Positions 1-8,161 of a DNA stretch of 64,000 nucleotides are shown one piece after another. The notes beneath the pieces were generated by a model that saw only the letters and a list, made by a program, of their open reading frames with translations, had not been told where the DNA came from and ran no database searches. The position numbers and the translations under genes are program-made. The stretch is from Brevundimonas sp. (lineage in GTDB: Bacteria; Pseudomonadota; Alphaproteobacteria; Caulobacterales; Caulobacteraceae). Position 1 is the stretch's first letter, and the number at the start of each line of letters is the position of its first letter. Location: the NCBI RefSeq assembly GCF_029945885.1, contig NZ_JAQSDK010000002.1:297114-361113 (forward strand), in the 5' to 3' direction.

Positions 1-1151
1 TCGGGTCGCGCCATGTCCGCCCTCGCGAGATCGAGCAGGCGGGTGACCAGGGACGCCAGGCGGCGGCCGTCGGCGGCGATGTTGGCGAGGAAGCGGCGAC
101 GCTGGTCCGGTTCCATGTCGTCATGGTCCTGCAGCAGTTCGACCGCCCCCTGGATGCCGGCGAGCGGGGTCTTGAATTCATGGCTGACGGCGGCGGCGAA
201 ATCGCGCAGATAGCGCGACCGGCGGTCGACCGCCCGGGCCATCCGGCCGAAATCCTCATACAGGTCGCGAATCTCCACGGCGGCGGTGGCCGGGGCGGGC
301 GGCACCTCGCCGCCGCCGCCGGTGGCGACGTCGCGGGCGGCCCGGCTCAGGGCCTCGATCGGGCGGGCGATGCCGCGCGACACCAGCACGGCCAGGAAGC
401 CGATCAGGCCCAGGGTGCCGACGATGCCGAGCGCGATCTTGATCCGGTCCTGATAGATGCCGCGGAACAGGGCCCGGGGTGAGCGGGAGGTCAGGATCAC
501 GCCTTCGACCCGGCTGTTCACGACCACCGGCCGGGCGTGGTGGATGCGCAGGGCCGAGGCGCGGCTGAGCCATTCCATCGAATAGCGCGGGTGGTAGGAA
601 TCGTTGCGACGCAGGACCGTGTGCGGCTGCCCCGACAGGGCGGCTCGGACCTCTTCCAGATCGCGCCAGTTGCCGCCTTCCCCGAAGCCGCGCACCACCG
701 TGCCGTTGCGATCGAGGACGATGATCGAGGCCAGGGTGGTGCGGCTGGTCTCCTCGATCACCGGTCCCAGCCGGGCGGCGACGGCGACGGCCGCCGGATC
801 GGGCGGTCGGGACGGCATGACGGTGGCGGGGCGGGCCGGCAGAACCGGATCCGACCCGAGGTCGATGGTCGCCGGCTCCGGCCGGTAGTAGCCCGGCACG
901 CGGCGACGGGCGGGGTCGAACGGGACCTGCGGGGCTCCGGGCCAGTCGGCCTCGGCCACGGCCGACAGGACCGCCGTCTGGGCGATCAGCTCCGCCTCGG
1001 TCTGGCGTACGAGGGTATTCTCATAGACCCGCAGAAAGATGGCGCTCAGCCCGGGCAGGATGGCCGCGAACATCAGCACCGACAGCAGGATGGTCCGCAG
1101 CCTCAGCGCGGGCCAATGCGCGCGAACGAAGGCACGGGCCCGTGCGATCAC
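1..1151 (-). CDS. Two-component sensor histidine kinase (C-terminus cut by window edge)
   Basis: Membrane sensor kinase expected to phosphorylate the regulator encoded just upstream. The GTG start at 1151 overlaps the regulator's stop (GTGA), a sign of translational coupling. Visible in the 383 residues present: an N-terminal membrane segment at about 18-41, a periplasmic sensor region of roughly 190 residues, a second membrane segment at about 237-257, a HAMP-like linker, and the dimerisation box AVSHEFKTPLAGIQGAVELL with the phospho-acceptor His near residue 324. The ATPase domain lies beyond base 1. The RR-HK pair beside a polytopic membrane protein recalls creBCD of enterics, but I cannot establish orthology. 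Confidence 0.88.
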   Translation of the reverse strand, partial: MIARARAFVRAHWPALRLRTILLSVLMFAAILPGLSAIFLRVYENTLVRQTEAELIAQTAVLSAVAEADWPGAPQVPFDPARRRVPGYYRPEPATIDLGSDPVLPARPATVMPSRPPDPAAVAVAARLGPVIEETSRTTLASIIVLDRNGTVVRGFGEGGNWRDLEEVRAALSGQPHTVLRRNDSYHPRYSMEWLSRASALRIHHARPVVVNSRVEGVILTSRSPRALFRGIYQDRIKIALGIVGTLGLIGFLAVLVSRGIARPIEALSRAARDVATGGGGEVPPAPATAAVEIRDLYEDFGRMARAVDRRSRYLRDFAAAVSHEFKTPLAGIQGAVELLQDHDDMEPDQRRRFLANIAADGRRLASLVTRLLDLARADMARP

Positions 1152-1858
1152 CCGGCGCTGCCGAGGCAGGGGCCCAGTTGATAGCCGACGCCGGGCCGGG
1201 TCTCGATCACATCGGCCCCGCCGACCGAGGCGAATTTGGCGCGCAGATTACGGACGTGGCTGTCGATGGTGCGGTCGGTCATGGCGAAGCCGGGGCCGTG
1301 GACGCGGTCGATGATGGCGTCGCGGGTGAAGACCCGGCGCGGGGCGTCGGCCAGGGTGCGGACGATGCTGAACTCCGTCACCGTCAGGGGCACCTCGACC
1401 TCCTGCCAGCGGGCGCGCCAGCCGTCGGCGTCGAGGCTCAGCCCGCCCAGGGCGAAATGACCGGGGGTGGGGGGCGGCGCGGTGCGGTTGACGCGGCGCA
1501 GGATGGCCGCGACCCGGGCCACGACCTCGCGCGGGCTGAACGGCTTGGTCACATAGTCGTCGGCCCCCAGTTCCATGCCCAGGATGCGGTCGATCTCGTC
1601 ATCGCGCGACGACAGGAACAGGATGGGCAGGTCGCCCCCGGCGCGGATGCGGCGGCAGGCCTCGATCCCGTCCATGCGCGGCATATTGATGTCCAGCACC
1701 ACCAGGTCGGGCCGGTGCCGGGCGATGTCGGCCAGGGCCGCCTCGCCGTCGGCGGCCTCGCGCGTGGCCAGACCGGCCTTCTGCAGGGCGAAGGTCAGCA
1801 GATCGCGAATATGCGGGTCGTCGTCGACCACCAGGACCGTGCATTGCATGATCGCCAT
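1148..1858 (-). CDS. OmpR/PhoB-family response regulator
   Basis: DNA-binding response regulator of 236 residues. The receiver domain (about 5-120) has the acidic pocket VVDDD at 10-14 and the phospho-acceptor Asp56 in VVLDINMPRMDG; a winged-helix domain follows, with the recognition-helix region around TDRTIDSHVRNLRAKF. I chose the ATG at 1858 because GGAGG lies 6 bases upstream; a longer in-frame extension would run into the neighbouring gene. The upstream membrane-protein gene ends 2 bases before this start and the kinase gene overlaps the stop, so the three genes look like one operon. Confidence 0.93.
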   Translation of the reverse strand: MAIMQCTVLVVDDDPHIRDLLTFALQKAGLATREAADGEAALADIARHRPDLVVLDINMPRMDGIEACRRIRAGGDLPILFLSSRDDEIDRILGMELGADDYVTKPFSPREVVARVAAILRRVNRTAPPPTPGHFALGGLSLDADGWRARWQEVEVPLTVTEFSIVRTLADAPRRVFTRDAIIDRVHGPGFAMTDRTIDSHVRNLRAKFASVGGADVIETRPGVGYQLGPCLGSAG

Positions 1859-1860
1859 GT

Positions 1861-3453
1861 TCAGCCTCCGGCCGGCAAGGTCAACGGGGCGTATGCGGGT
1901 TCCGGTCGGGGCAGGGTGACCGGCGGTGCCGGTGGTGGCGGCGGCGGCTTCAGGCGACCGGCCCAGTCCCGCTCTCCCGGCAGCGGTACCGCCAGGGGCC
2001 GGTCCCGGGACAGGACCTGAATCCGCTCCATCCGCCGGGCCGTCCGCCAGCGCCAGCTGTGCCAGTCGTTCTGCCGCCAATCGATGTCGGTGACGATTTG
2101 CCGACGCACGGCGGCGGCGCGGTCCCGCAGACCGGCCGGGGTGTGGGGGGCCCGTTCCAGTTCGACCAGGGACACCAGCGCCGGTTCGCCGAGGCTGTGA
2201 AGATAGCCCAGGTCCAGGTCGACTCCGCGGCCGCCGACCTCGCGGGCATGACGCACGTTCCAGGCGGCGGCGACGGCACCGAGATCGACCACACTGATGA
2301 CCGCGAGCACACCGAGGGTGATGGCGACATTGGCATTGATCAGCCAGTGCGCCGAGCGGTCACGCAGCATCCGCCAGCCGATCAGCAGCAGGCCGGCACC
2401 GACCAGAATCATCCAGACCATGGCCGCGATCCGGAACCGGGTCAGGGCATAGGCCTCGATATAGTCAGCGGTACGCAGCAGGCTGGACGCGACCAGCAGC
2501 ATGTTCTGGGCAACCCAGACGATGACCAGAAGGCGGACGCCGGGCCGCCGCGCCGTATCGGAGCCCGGCTGCAGGGCGACGAGGACGAACAGTCCGGCCA
2601 GCAGGGTGGTGACGATCAGGGGCCAGGCCCCGCGATGGGCATAGTCGGCCAGACCCATGTCGCCGGGCAGGGGCGCGCCGCTCCACAGGAAGGCGATGTC
2701 GAGCCCGTTCTGCAGGGCGAAGACGACGTTGAAGACGATCAGGGACCAGGTGATCGAGGTGGTCAGGGCCGGGGAGGGGCGGTTGGATTTTCGCGCCGGC
2801 AGGGCCAGCAGCGGGCGCTTCCAGTGCGGCCGCAGCACGCCCCAGACACCGGTCGCGATCATCAGCCAGAACAGCACCCGCAAGACCATCTCCGGCGACA
2901 GCGGCGGCAGGGTGATGCGGTCGAGGGCGTCTGAAATCAGTGGATTGGCTGCCGAGAACAGGGCCAGGAAGATCGCGCCGCCGACCACCGGCATGGCCAG
3001 CAGACCCAGCAGGGCCAGCAGCGACCGGCCCTTTCGGCGACGTTTGAGCCGGGCCAGTTTCAGCAGGTCGAACAGCGGGCCGATCAGGCCGAACAGCCCG
3101 TGGATGCCCAGTCGCTGGCTCCAGCCCCAGGCCGTCTCGCCCGCCCTGACCCGGGCCGACAGGACGGCGACGGCGATGACCAGGCCGAACAGGGCCAGGG
3201 CCAGCAGGCCGGGCCGGTCGACCAGCACCAGGCCGAAGGCGATAGCGGCGACGAGGGCGACCAGGGCGCGCCGGTCACGGGCCAGACCGGGACGCACGAT
3301 GATCACGGCCGCGACCATGGTCAGGGCGAACAGGCCCAGGCTGGTGCCGGGCAGGTGCAGGAACAGCAGCAGGTCAGCGACGGCGACCACGGCCAGGTCG
3401 AGGCCGAATTTCAGCCAGAAGGATGAGCGGAATGGTCTGGGGGTGTGAAGCAT
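1861..3453 (-). CDS. Polytopic membrane protein, DUF4153/DUF4173 type
   Basis: A 530-residue integral membrane protein of unknown function. It opens with a cytoplasmic stretch, then has a dozen or so hydrophobic segments; the region YIEAYALTRFRIAAMVWM is typical of the DUF4153/DUF4173 group. The C-terminal ~130 residues are soluble and end in a proline-rich tail (KPPPPPPAPP). The start at 3453 has an AGGGAGG ribosome site. It is the first gene of a likely operon with the response regulator and kinase, so it could be an accessory sensor or a target of that system; this is inferred from context only. Confidence 0.8.
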   Translation of the reverse strand: MLHTPRPFRSSFWLKFGLDLAVVAVADLLLFLHLPGTSLGLFALTMVAAVIIVRPGLARDRRALVALVAAIAFGLVLVDRPGLLALALFGLVIAVAVLSARVRAGETAWGWSQRLGIHGLFGLIGPLFDLLKLARLKRRRKGRSLLALLGLLAMPVVGGAIFLALFSAANPLISDALDRITLPPLSPEMVLRVLFWLMIATGVWGVLRPHWKRPLLALPARKSNRPSPALTTSITWSLIVFNVVFALQNGLDIAFLWSGAPLPGDMGLADYAHRGAWPLIVTTLLAGLFVLVALQPGSDTARRPGVRLLVIVWVAQNMLLVASSLLRTADYIEAYALTRFRIAAMVWMILVGAGLLLIGWRMLRDRSAHWLINANVAITLGVLAVISVVDLGAVAAAWNVRHAREVGGRGVDLDLGYLHSLGEPALVSLVELERAPHTPAGLRDRAAAVRRQIVTDIDWRQNDWHSWRWRTARRMERIQVLSRDRPLAVPLPGERDWAGRLKPPPPPPAPPVTLPRPEPAYAPLTLPAGG

Positions 3454-3569
3454 GCGCGCCTCCCTTTCGGGAGCGGTTGTCGGCGCGCGGTGTCCAGCGG
3501 GGTTGGGGCGGTCGGGGAATATCGGCGCAGGAACCGTGCAGCTTCGGTGCAGGCTTCCGCCTGGACCCG

Positions 3570-4172
3570 TCAGGGCAGGCGGGTGACCTTGTCGGCCATG
3601 ACCGGTCGCGGCCGTTCCAGCGGGGCCTCTGCCAGACTGCCGATATGGATGAAGCCGGCGATCCGTTCGGCCGGGCCGACCCCGAACAGGGCAACGGCCT
3701 CGGGGTCATAGCTGTACCAGTCGGTGATCCAGCTGCCGGCGAAGCCCAGGGCACCGGCGGCGTGTTCCAGGTTCATGCACACGGCCCCGGCCGACAGTTC
3801 CTGTTCCCAGACCGGCACCTTGTGGTCGGGGATCGGGGTCGAGATCACCAGGATCGACAGGGGCGGATTGACCAGTTTGGCCAGGACCGAGCGGGCCTTG
3901 TCCGCCGGGGTCTGCCGCGCGGCCATGGGCAGCAGGCGTTCGGCGATGTCCGCGCGGCTTTTCGGGCCCAGCACGACGAACCGCCACGGGAACAGTTTGC
4001 CGTGATCGGGGGTGCGGGCCCCCAGCGACAGGATGGCGTCGATCTGTTCGGGCGATGGTCCGGGGGCGATCAGGCTCTGGGCCGGGCCGGAACGGCGCGT
4101 GGCCAGACGCGCGCGCAGTTCGGAAGAGGGCCGGGGCAGGGGCAGGGCGGTGCCAAGATCGGTATCGGTCAT
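3570..4172 (-). CDS. Nitroreductase family protein (YdjA-like)
   Basis: A 200-residue FMN-dependent oxidoreductase of the small nitroreductase class. Near the N-terminus RRSGPAQSLIAPGPSPEQID resembles the flavin-binding RRS-R element; GARTPDHGKLFPWRFVVL is the typical second segment, and GAVCMNLEHAAGALGFAGSW is the conserved helix that closes the active site. It presumably uses NAD(P)H; the substrate cannot be told from sequence. It is transcribed divergently from the Nudix gene with only about 45 bp between starts, so both promoters must sit in that gap. Confidence 0.85.
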   Translation of the reverse strand: MTDTDLGTALPLPRPSSELRARLATRRSGPAQSLIAPGPSPEQIDAILSLGARTPDHGKLFPWRFVVLGPKSRADIAERLLPMAARQTPADKARSVLAKLVNPPLSILVISTPIPDHKVPVWEQELSAGAVCMNLEHAAGALGFAGSWITDWYSYDPEAVALFGVGPAERIAGFIHIGSLAEAPLERPRPVMADKVTRLP

Positions 4173-4217
4173 GCCGTCTAGCTAGTCGTGACGCGGCTCC
4201 GGCGCCATACCCGGACC

Positions 4218-4868
4218 ATGGCTGACTCCCGCGATGTTTTTGATGCCGACCGGCCGCTGCCCGCCTGGGACGACGGCAGCGACCGGCCGCCGCCGTGGCG
4301 CGATGCCGGGGCGACGACCGTTTTTGACACGCCCTGGCTGCGGCTGACGCGCCATGACGCGACCGCCCCGACCGGAATGAAGGTCGACTATGTGGTCATG
4401 CGGCCGCACAATCTGTCGGTCGGGGTCCTGCCGCTGCACGACGACGGCACGGTGACCCTCGTCGGCCAGCAGCGGTTCGCCCTGATGAACTATTCCTGGG
4501 AGATGCCCGAGGGCGGTGCCCCCTATGCCGAGGACCCTTTGGCCGGCGTCCAGCGCGAACTGGCTGAGGAGGCGGGACTGGCGGCCGGCCACTGGTGCGA
4601 GGCGCTGCGGCTGGAGATGAGCAACTCCGTCACCGACGAACGGGCCATCGCCTGGCTGGCCTGGGACCTGACGCCGGTGCCGGTCGATCCGGATCCCACC
4701 GAAATCATCCGGTCGGTGCGGGTGCCCTTCACCGGATTGCTGGCCGAAATCGGTCGGGGATCGATCCGCGACGCCTTTACGGTGGCGACCACGCTGCGGG
4801 CCTACCATATGGCTCGGGAAGGCCAACTGCCGGACCGGCTGGCGCAAACCATGCTCGGCCGGGTATGA
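4218..4868 (+). CDS. Nudix hydrolase
   Basis: A 216-residue hydrolase of nucleoside-diphosphate-linked compounds. A complete Nudix box is visible: G-x5-E-x7-REL-x-EE-x-GL, in GGAPYAEDPLAGVQRELAEEAGL-like order (about residues 101-123). The sequence around it (VGQQRFALMNYSWEMPEGG) resembles ADP-ribose pyrophosphatases of the NudF/YffH type, but the substrate is not certain. I prefer the ATG at 4218; a GTG at 4188 would add 10 residues and almost touch the divergent nitroreductase start. It ends 22 bases before cysE and may be cotranscribed with it. Confidence 0.88.
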   Translation: MADSRDVFDADRPLPAWDDGSDRPPPWRDAGATTVFDTPWLRLTRHDATAPTGMKVDYVVMRPHNLSVGVLPLHDDGTVTLVGQQRFALMNYSWEMPEGGAPYAEDPLAGVQRELAEEAGLAAGHWCEALRLEMSNSVTDERAIAWLAWDLTPVPVDPDPTEIIRSVRVPFTGLLAEIGRGSIRDAFTVATTLRAYHMAREGQLPDRLAQTMLGRV

Positions 4869-4890
4869 TCAACCGTCGCAAGGAAGCCTG

Positions 4891-5712
4891 ATGCCCGTAC
4901 TCGAAGTCGTCGCCAAACAGCCCGAAATCTGGACGCAGCTGCGCGCGGCGGCCGAGGCGGCGGCGCGTGACGAGCCGCAGCTGGGGTCGCAGCTGAATGC
5001 GGTGATCCTGTCCCATGCCGATCTCGCCGGTGCCCTCAGCTTCCAGATCGCCCGCAAGCTGGGCGACGAGGAACTGCGGGCGATGACCGTGCGTGAGGTC
5101 TGCCTGGCCGCCTATGCCGCCGACCCGACGATGGTCACCGCCGCCGAGGCCGACCTCCAGGCTGTGGCCGAGCGCGACCCGGCCATCCATTCGCTGCTGC
5201 AGCCCTTCCTCTATTTCAAGGGCTTCCAGGCCCTGCAGGCCTGGCGCGTGGCGCACTGGTTGTGGACCGAGAAGCGCGAGACCCTGGCCTTCCATTTCCA
5301 GAGCCGCATCTCCGAACTGTTCCAGGTCGACATCCATCCGGCCGCGACCCTGGGGTCGGGGCTGTTCCTCGACCACGGCACCGGCATTGTCATCGGCGAG
5401 ACGGCGGTGGTCGGCGACGAGGTGTCGATGCTGCACGGGGTGACCCTGGGCGGCACCGGGGCCGAGCGCGGCGATCGTCATCCGAAGATCGGCAAGGGCG
5501 TGCTGCTGGGAGCCGGGGCCAAGGTGCTCGGCAACATTTCTGTGGGCGACTACGCCAAGGTGGCTTCGGGTTCGGTGGTGCTGAAGCCGGTTCCCGCCGG
5601 CTGCACCGTGGCCGGAGTCCCGGCCCGGCTGGTCAACTGTCCGACCGATGCGACGCCGGCCCGGACCATGGACCATACCCTGGCCGATATCGCCCATGAC
5701 TTCGTGATCTGA
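4891..5712 (+). CDS. cysE: Serine O-acetyltransferase
   Basis: Catalyses acetyl-CoA + L-serine to O-acetylserine, the first step of cysteine synthesis, in the cytoplasm. At 273 residues the length is normal for CysE. The N-terminal helical domain (about 1-140) is followed by a left-handed beta-helix of hexapeptide repeats containing the active-site DIHPAA and FLDHGTGIVIGETAVVGD motifs and HGVTLGGTG. The C-terminal tail ends in DFVI; a terminal Ile in CysE is known to be important for binding to cysteine synthase and for inhibition by cysteine. It follows the Nudix gene by 22 bases. Confidence 0.95.
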   Translation: MPVLEVVAKQPEIWTQLRAAAEAAARDEPQLGSQLNAVILSHADLAGALSFQIARKLGDEELRAMTVREVCLAAYAADPTMVTAAEADLQAVAERDPAIHSLLQPFLYFKGFQALQAWRVAHWLWTEKRETLAFHFQSRISELFQVDIHPAATLGSGLFLDHGTGIVIGETAVVGDEVSMLHGVTLGGTGAERGDRHPKIGKGVLLGAGAKVLGNISVGDYAKVASGSVVLKPVPAGCTVAGVPARLVNCPTDATPARTMDHTLADIAHDFVI

Positions 5713-5786
5713 GGCTTTCCCTCTCCGGTGCCAGTCTCTAGGGTCCGGGGCGTCTGACATCACTGAACTGACTGCCGAGGCCCGCC

Positions 5787-5999
5787 GTGAACGAATCCGA
5801 CATCAAGCGCATCGAGAGCCATCTGAAGCGCACCTTCAATGCCGGTGGCATCAAGCTGAAGGCCCGTCCCAAACCCAATGATTCCGCCGAGGTCTATGTC
5901 GGTGACGAGTTCATCGGCATCGTCTTTGCGGACGAGGACGGCGACGGTTCCTTCATGTTCGAAATGGCTATCCTCGCCGAGGATCTGCCCGAGGACTGA
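5787..5999 (+). CDS. DUF3126 family small protein
   Basis: A 70-residue acidic protein of unknown function, conserved in alphaproteobacteria. Its family signature is the N-terminal helix (ESDIKRIESHLKRTFN) followed by a small beta-sheet region with AEVYVGDEFIGIVF and DEDGDGSFMFEMAIL. It has no signal peptide or membrane segment, so it is probably cytoplasmic. It lies 74 bases after cysE and ends just before a strong intrinsic terminator, so it is probably the last gene of the Nudix-cysE-DUF3126 unit. Confidence 0.88.
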   Translation: MNESDIKRIESHLKRTFNAGGIKLKARPKPNDSAEVYVGDEFIGIVFADEDGDGSFMFEMAILAEDLPED

Positions 6000-6023
6000 G
6001 CCCGCCGCCCGAGGCTCCCGAAC

Positions 6024-6062
6024 AAAAAAGCGCCGGAGGGGACAGCCCCTCCGGCGCTTTTT
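6024..6062. terminator. Bidirectional intrinsic terminator
   Basis: An A-run, a perfect GC-rich stem (GCGCCGGAGGGG paired with CCCCTCCGGCGC, loop ACAG) and a run of five T residues. Because the A- and T-runs flank the stem symmetrically it can stop transcription from both sides: the cysE-DUF3126 unit on the plus strand and the H1-like gene on the minus strand. Confidence 0.9.
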
Positions 6063-6082
6063 CCATTCAGAAGCCGAGACGA

Positions 6083-6640
6083 TCAGCGCTTGCCGAAGAT
6101 CACATCCATCAGACCGGCGATGAAGCCCTTGCTCTGGGGCTTGGCGGCGGGCCGGGGCGCAGCGGCTGCGGGGGCCGCAGCGGGACGCGGCGCGGGGGCC
6201 GGTGCAGCGACGGGCTTGGCGACGGCCGGTGCGGGACGGGCGGCGGCCGGCTTGGCAGCAGCGGGCTTCTTCGGTGCAGCCTTGGCTGCCGGTTTGGCGA
6301 CGGCCTTGGCAGCCGGCTTCATGGCGACCGGCTTGGTAGCCGGTTTGGCGACGGCCTTGGTTGCGGGCTTGGTCGCGGCCTTGGCGGCCGGCTTGGCAGC
6401 GGGTTTCGCGGCCGGTTTTGCAGCAGCCTTGGTCACCGGCCTGGCCGCAGTCCTGGCGACCGGCTTGGCCGTGGTCTTCACCGGCGGCTTGGCGGCGGCC
6501 CGGACAACCGGGGCCTTTGCGGGAGCGGCGGGCCGGGCCGCCTTGGCAGCTGATTTCGGCGCAGCGCTCGACTTTGCTGCCGGTTTCGGCTTGGAAGCGC
6601 TTGCGGACGCATTAGGCGACTTAGACGGTGACTTGGCCAT
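6083..6640 (-). CDS. Lys/Ala/Pro-rich histone H1-like protein
   Basis: A 185-residue, strongly basic low-complexity protein. After MAKSPSKSPNAS it is dominated by irregular AKPA/AAKP units (for example AAKPAAKPAAKPAAKAATKP), like the C-terminal tails of histone H1 and bacterial H1-like proteins, which suggests nucleic-acid binding. It differs from a plain tail in ending with a hydrophobic patch, KGFIAGLMDVIFGKR, that looks like a docking or amphipathic helix. I chose the ATG at 6640 because GGGGAG sits just upstream; a longer frame to 6676 lacks that. It is divergent from prmA and ends at a shared terminator. Function is inferred from composition only. Confidence 0.75.
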   Translation of the reverse strand: MAKSPSKSPNASASASKPKPAAKSSAAPKSAAKAARPAAPAKAPVVRAAAKPPVKTTAKPVARTAARPVTKAAAKPAAKPAAKPAAKAATKPATKAVAKPATKPVAMKPAAKAVAKPAAKAAPKKPAAAKPAAARPAPAVAKPVAAPAPAPRPAAAPAAAAPRPAAKPQSKGFIAGLMDVIFGKR

Positions 6641-6725
6641 GAACTCCCCGACCCCTCGGTTTGCGCCGACACGCAAATGCGTGAAGGCATGTGTTTCGAT
6701 TCGGCATGATAGCGGCGTTTGAGAA

Positions 6726-7595
6726 ATGTCCGAGTCCGCAATTCAAATTATCGCGCGCGGTCTTCGCGCTCCCGCTGAAGCCGCTGCCGTCGCGATCGAT
6801 TCCGATCCGATGCTGGAAGGCGTCACCTATTCCATTCTGGAAGAAGACGAGGACGCCGGCCTCTGGCGGATCGACGCCTTCCCGACCACCGATGAAGAGG
6901 TCGAGGCGCTGAAGCAATTGCTGTCCGGCCGTGACGGCCTGACGTTGATCGTCGAGAAGCTGGCCGACGCCGACTGGCTGGCCATGTCCCTGTCCGGCCT
7001 GCCGCCGGTCGAGGCCGGACGCTTTTTCGTCTATGGCGCGCACGACCAGGGACGGGTGCCGCCGAACCGGATCAATCTCAAGATCGATGCGGGCGCCGCC
7101 TTCGGTACCGGCCACCACGGCACGACGGTCGGCTGCCTCGAGGCGTTCGACGACCTGCTGAAGCGCGAGAAGTTCGAACGGGTGCTGGACGTCGGCTGCG
7201 GCACCGGGGTGCTGGCGATTGCCGCCGCCCGAACCGGCAGCCGCATCGCCGTCGGCACTGACATCGATGGACCGTCGGTGCGGATTGCCAATGAAAACGC
7301 CGAGCTGAACGGAGCCGACGCGCGCTTCGTCCATGCCTCGGGCCTGAATGATCGTCGGGTGCGCGAGCACGGTCCCTATGATCTGGTCTTCGCCAACATC
7401 CTGGCCCCGCCGCTGGTGGCCCTGTCGCAGGACATCAAGGAGGCCCTGAAACTGGGTGGGGTCGCCATCCTGTCAGGTCTGTTGCGGACCCAGGAGCGTC
7501 GCGTCAGCGCCGCCTATCTGTCGCGCGGATTCATCCTCGAGCGTCGGATCCATCACGACGCCTGGAGCGCGCTGGTTCTTCGTCGGGTGGGCTAG
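6726..7595 (+). CDS. prmA: Ribosomal protein L11 methyltransferase
   Basis: SAM-dependent enzyme that methylates ribosomal protein L11. 289 residues, a normal length. The N-terminal ~100 residues form the substrate-recognition domain; the linker carries [14 protein letters not shown] (the GTGxH signature of PrmA), followed by SAM motif [16 protein letters not shown], an acidic loop at GTDIDGPSV and motif [13 protein letters not shown]. It is divergent from the H1-like gene with an 85-bp gap that must contain both promoters. Confidence 0.95.
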   Translation: MSESAIQIIARGLRAPAEAAAVAIDSDPMLEGVTYSILEEDEDAGLWRIDAFPTTDEEVEALKQLLSGRDGLTLIVEKLADADWLAMSLSGLPPVEAGRFFVYGAHDQGRVPPNRINLKIDAGAAFGTGHHGTTVGCLEAFDDLLKREKFERVLDVGCGTGVLAIAAARTGSRIAVGTDIDGPSVRIANENAELNGADARFVHASGLNDRRVREHGPYDLVFANILAPPLVALSQDIKEALKLGGVAILSGLLRTQERRVSAAYLSRGFILERRIHHDAWSALVLRRVG

Positions 7596-7650
7596 GGGCG
7601 GAACCGGCGCGGGGCCCGGCGGTTACGGCAGTTCAACCGAGGACACGCCA

Positions 7651-8112
7651 ATGACGCCGATCAATCCCAACACCGAGATCAACCCCGTTCCGCCGTCGGG
7701 CACGGTCTATACCGAGACGGTCGAGACCGTGGTCGTTCGTGAATCCAACACCGGATGGTGGATCGCCGGGGTGCTCGGCGGTCTCGTGCTGATTGCCGTG
7801 CTGTGGATCCTGTTCGCCGGGCGCGGCCCGGGTGATGCCGATGCCCGTATGCTCGAGGCGCAGGCCGCCGCGACCCAGGCCCAGGCGGCCTCGGACGCGG
7901 CCATGGTCCAGGGCCAGATCACCGGGGCCCAGGCCAGTATCGAAATCGCTCGCGCCGACGTGGCCCGTGCCCAGGCCGAGGCCGTGCGGTCCTCCAGCGA
8001 CGCCCGCGCCGCCGAGGCCCGCGCCATGACTCCGCCGGCCACCGTGGTCGTCACCACGCCCGCGCCGTCGACCGGCCAGGCCGTGGTCACGCCGAACGCC
8101 CCGCAAAACTGA
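7651..8112 (+). CDS. Single-pass membrane protein with Ala/Gln-rich helix, unknown function
   Basis: A 153-residue protein I do not recognise. After a ~38-residue cytoplasmic N-terminus comes one membrane segment (WWIAGVLGGLVLIAVLWILF), then a long Ala/Gln/Glu-rich stretch (about 70-130) that reads as a helix or coiled coil, then a Thr/Pro-rich tail. It has no lipobox. I chose the ATG at 7651, preceded by GAGG; a longer open frame overlaps the end of prmA and is unlikely. It sits 55 bases after prmA and is separated from pepP by a hairpin. Confidence 0.75.
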   Translation: MTPINPNTEINPVPPSGTVYTETVETVVVRESNTGWWIAGVLGGLVLIAVLWILFAGRGPGDADARMLEAQAAATQAQAASDAAMVQGQITGAQASIEIARADVARAQAEAVRSSSDARAAEARAMTPPATVVVTTPAPSTGQAVVTPNAPQN

Positions 8113-8119
8113 TCCGGTG

Positions 8120-8146
8120 CCTCCCTCCCCAAGACGGGGAGGGAGG
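8120..8146. repeat. Perfect GC-rich palindrome between genes
   Basis: CCTCCCTCCCC and GGGGAGGGAGG form an 11-bp stem with the loop AAGAC. The arms resemble the ends of the intergenic palindromes at 11027 and 48631, so this looks like a reduced copy of the same family. There is no T-run, so I do not call it a terminator. The right arm is also the only purine-rich ribosome-site-like sequence before the next gene, 15 bases from its ATG. Confidence 0.6.
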
Positions 8147-8161
8147 TGCTATGTCGACGCC

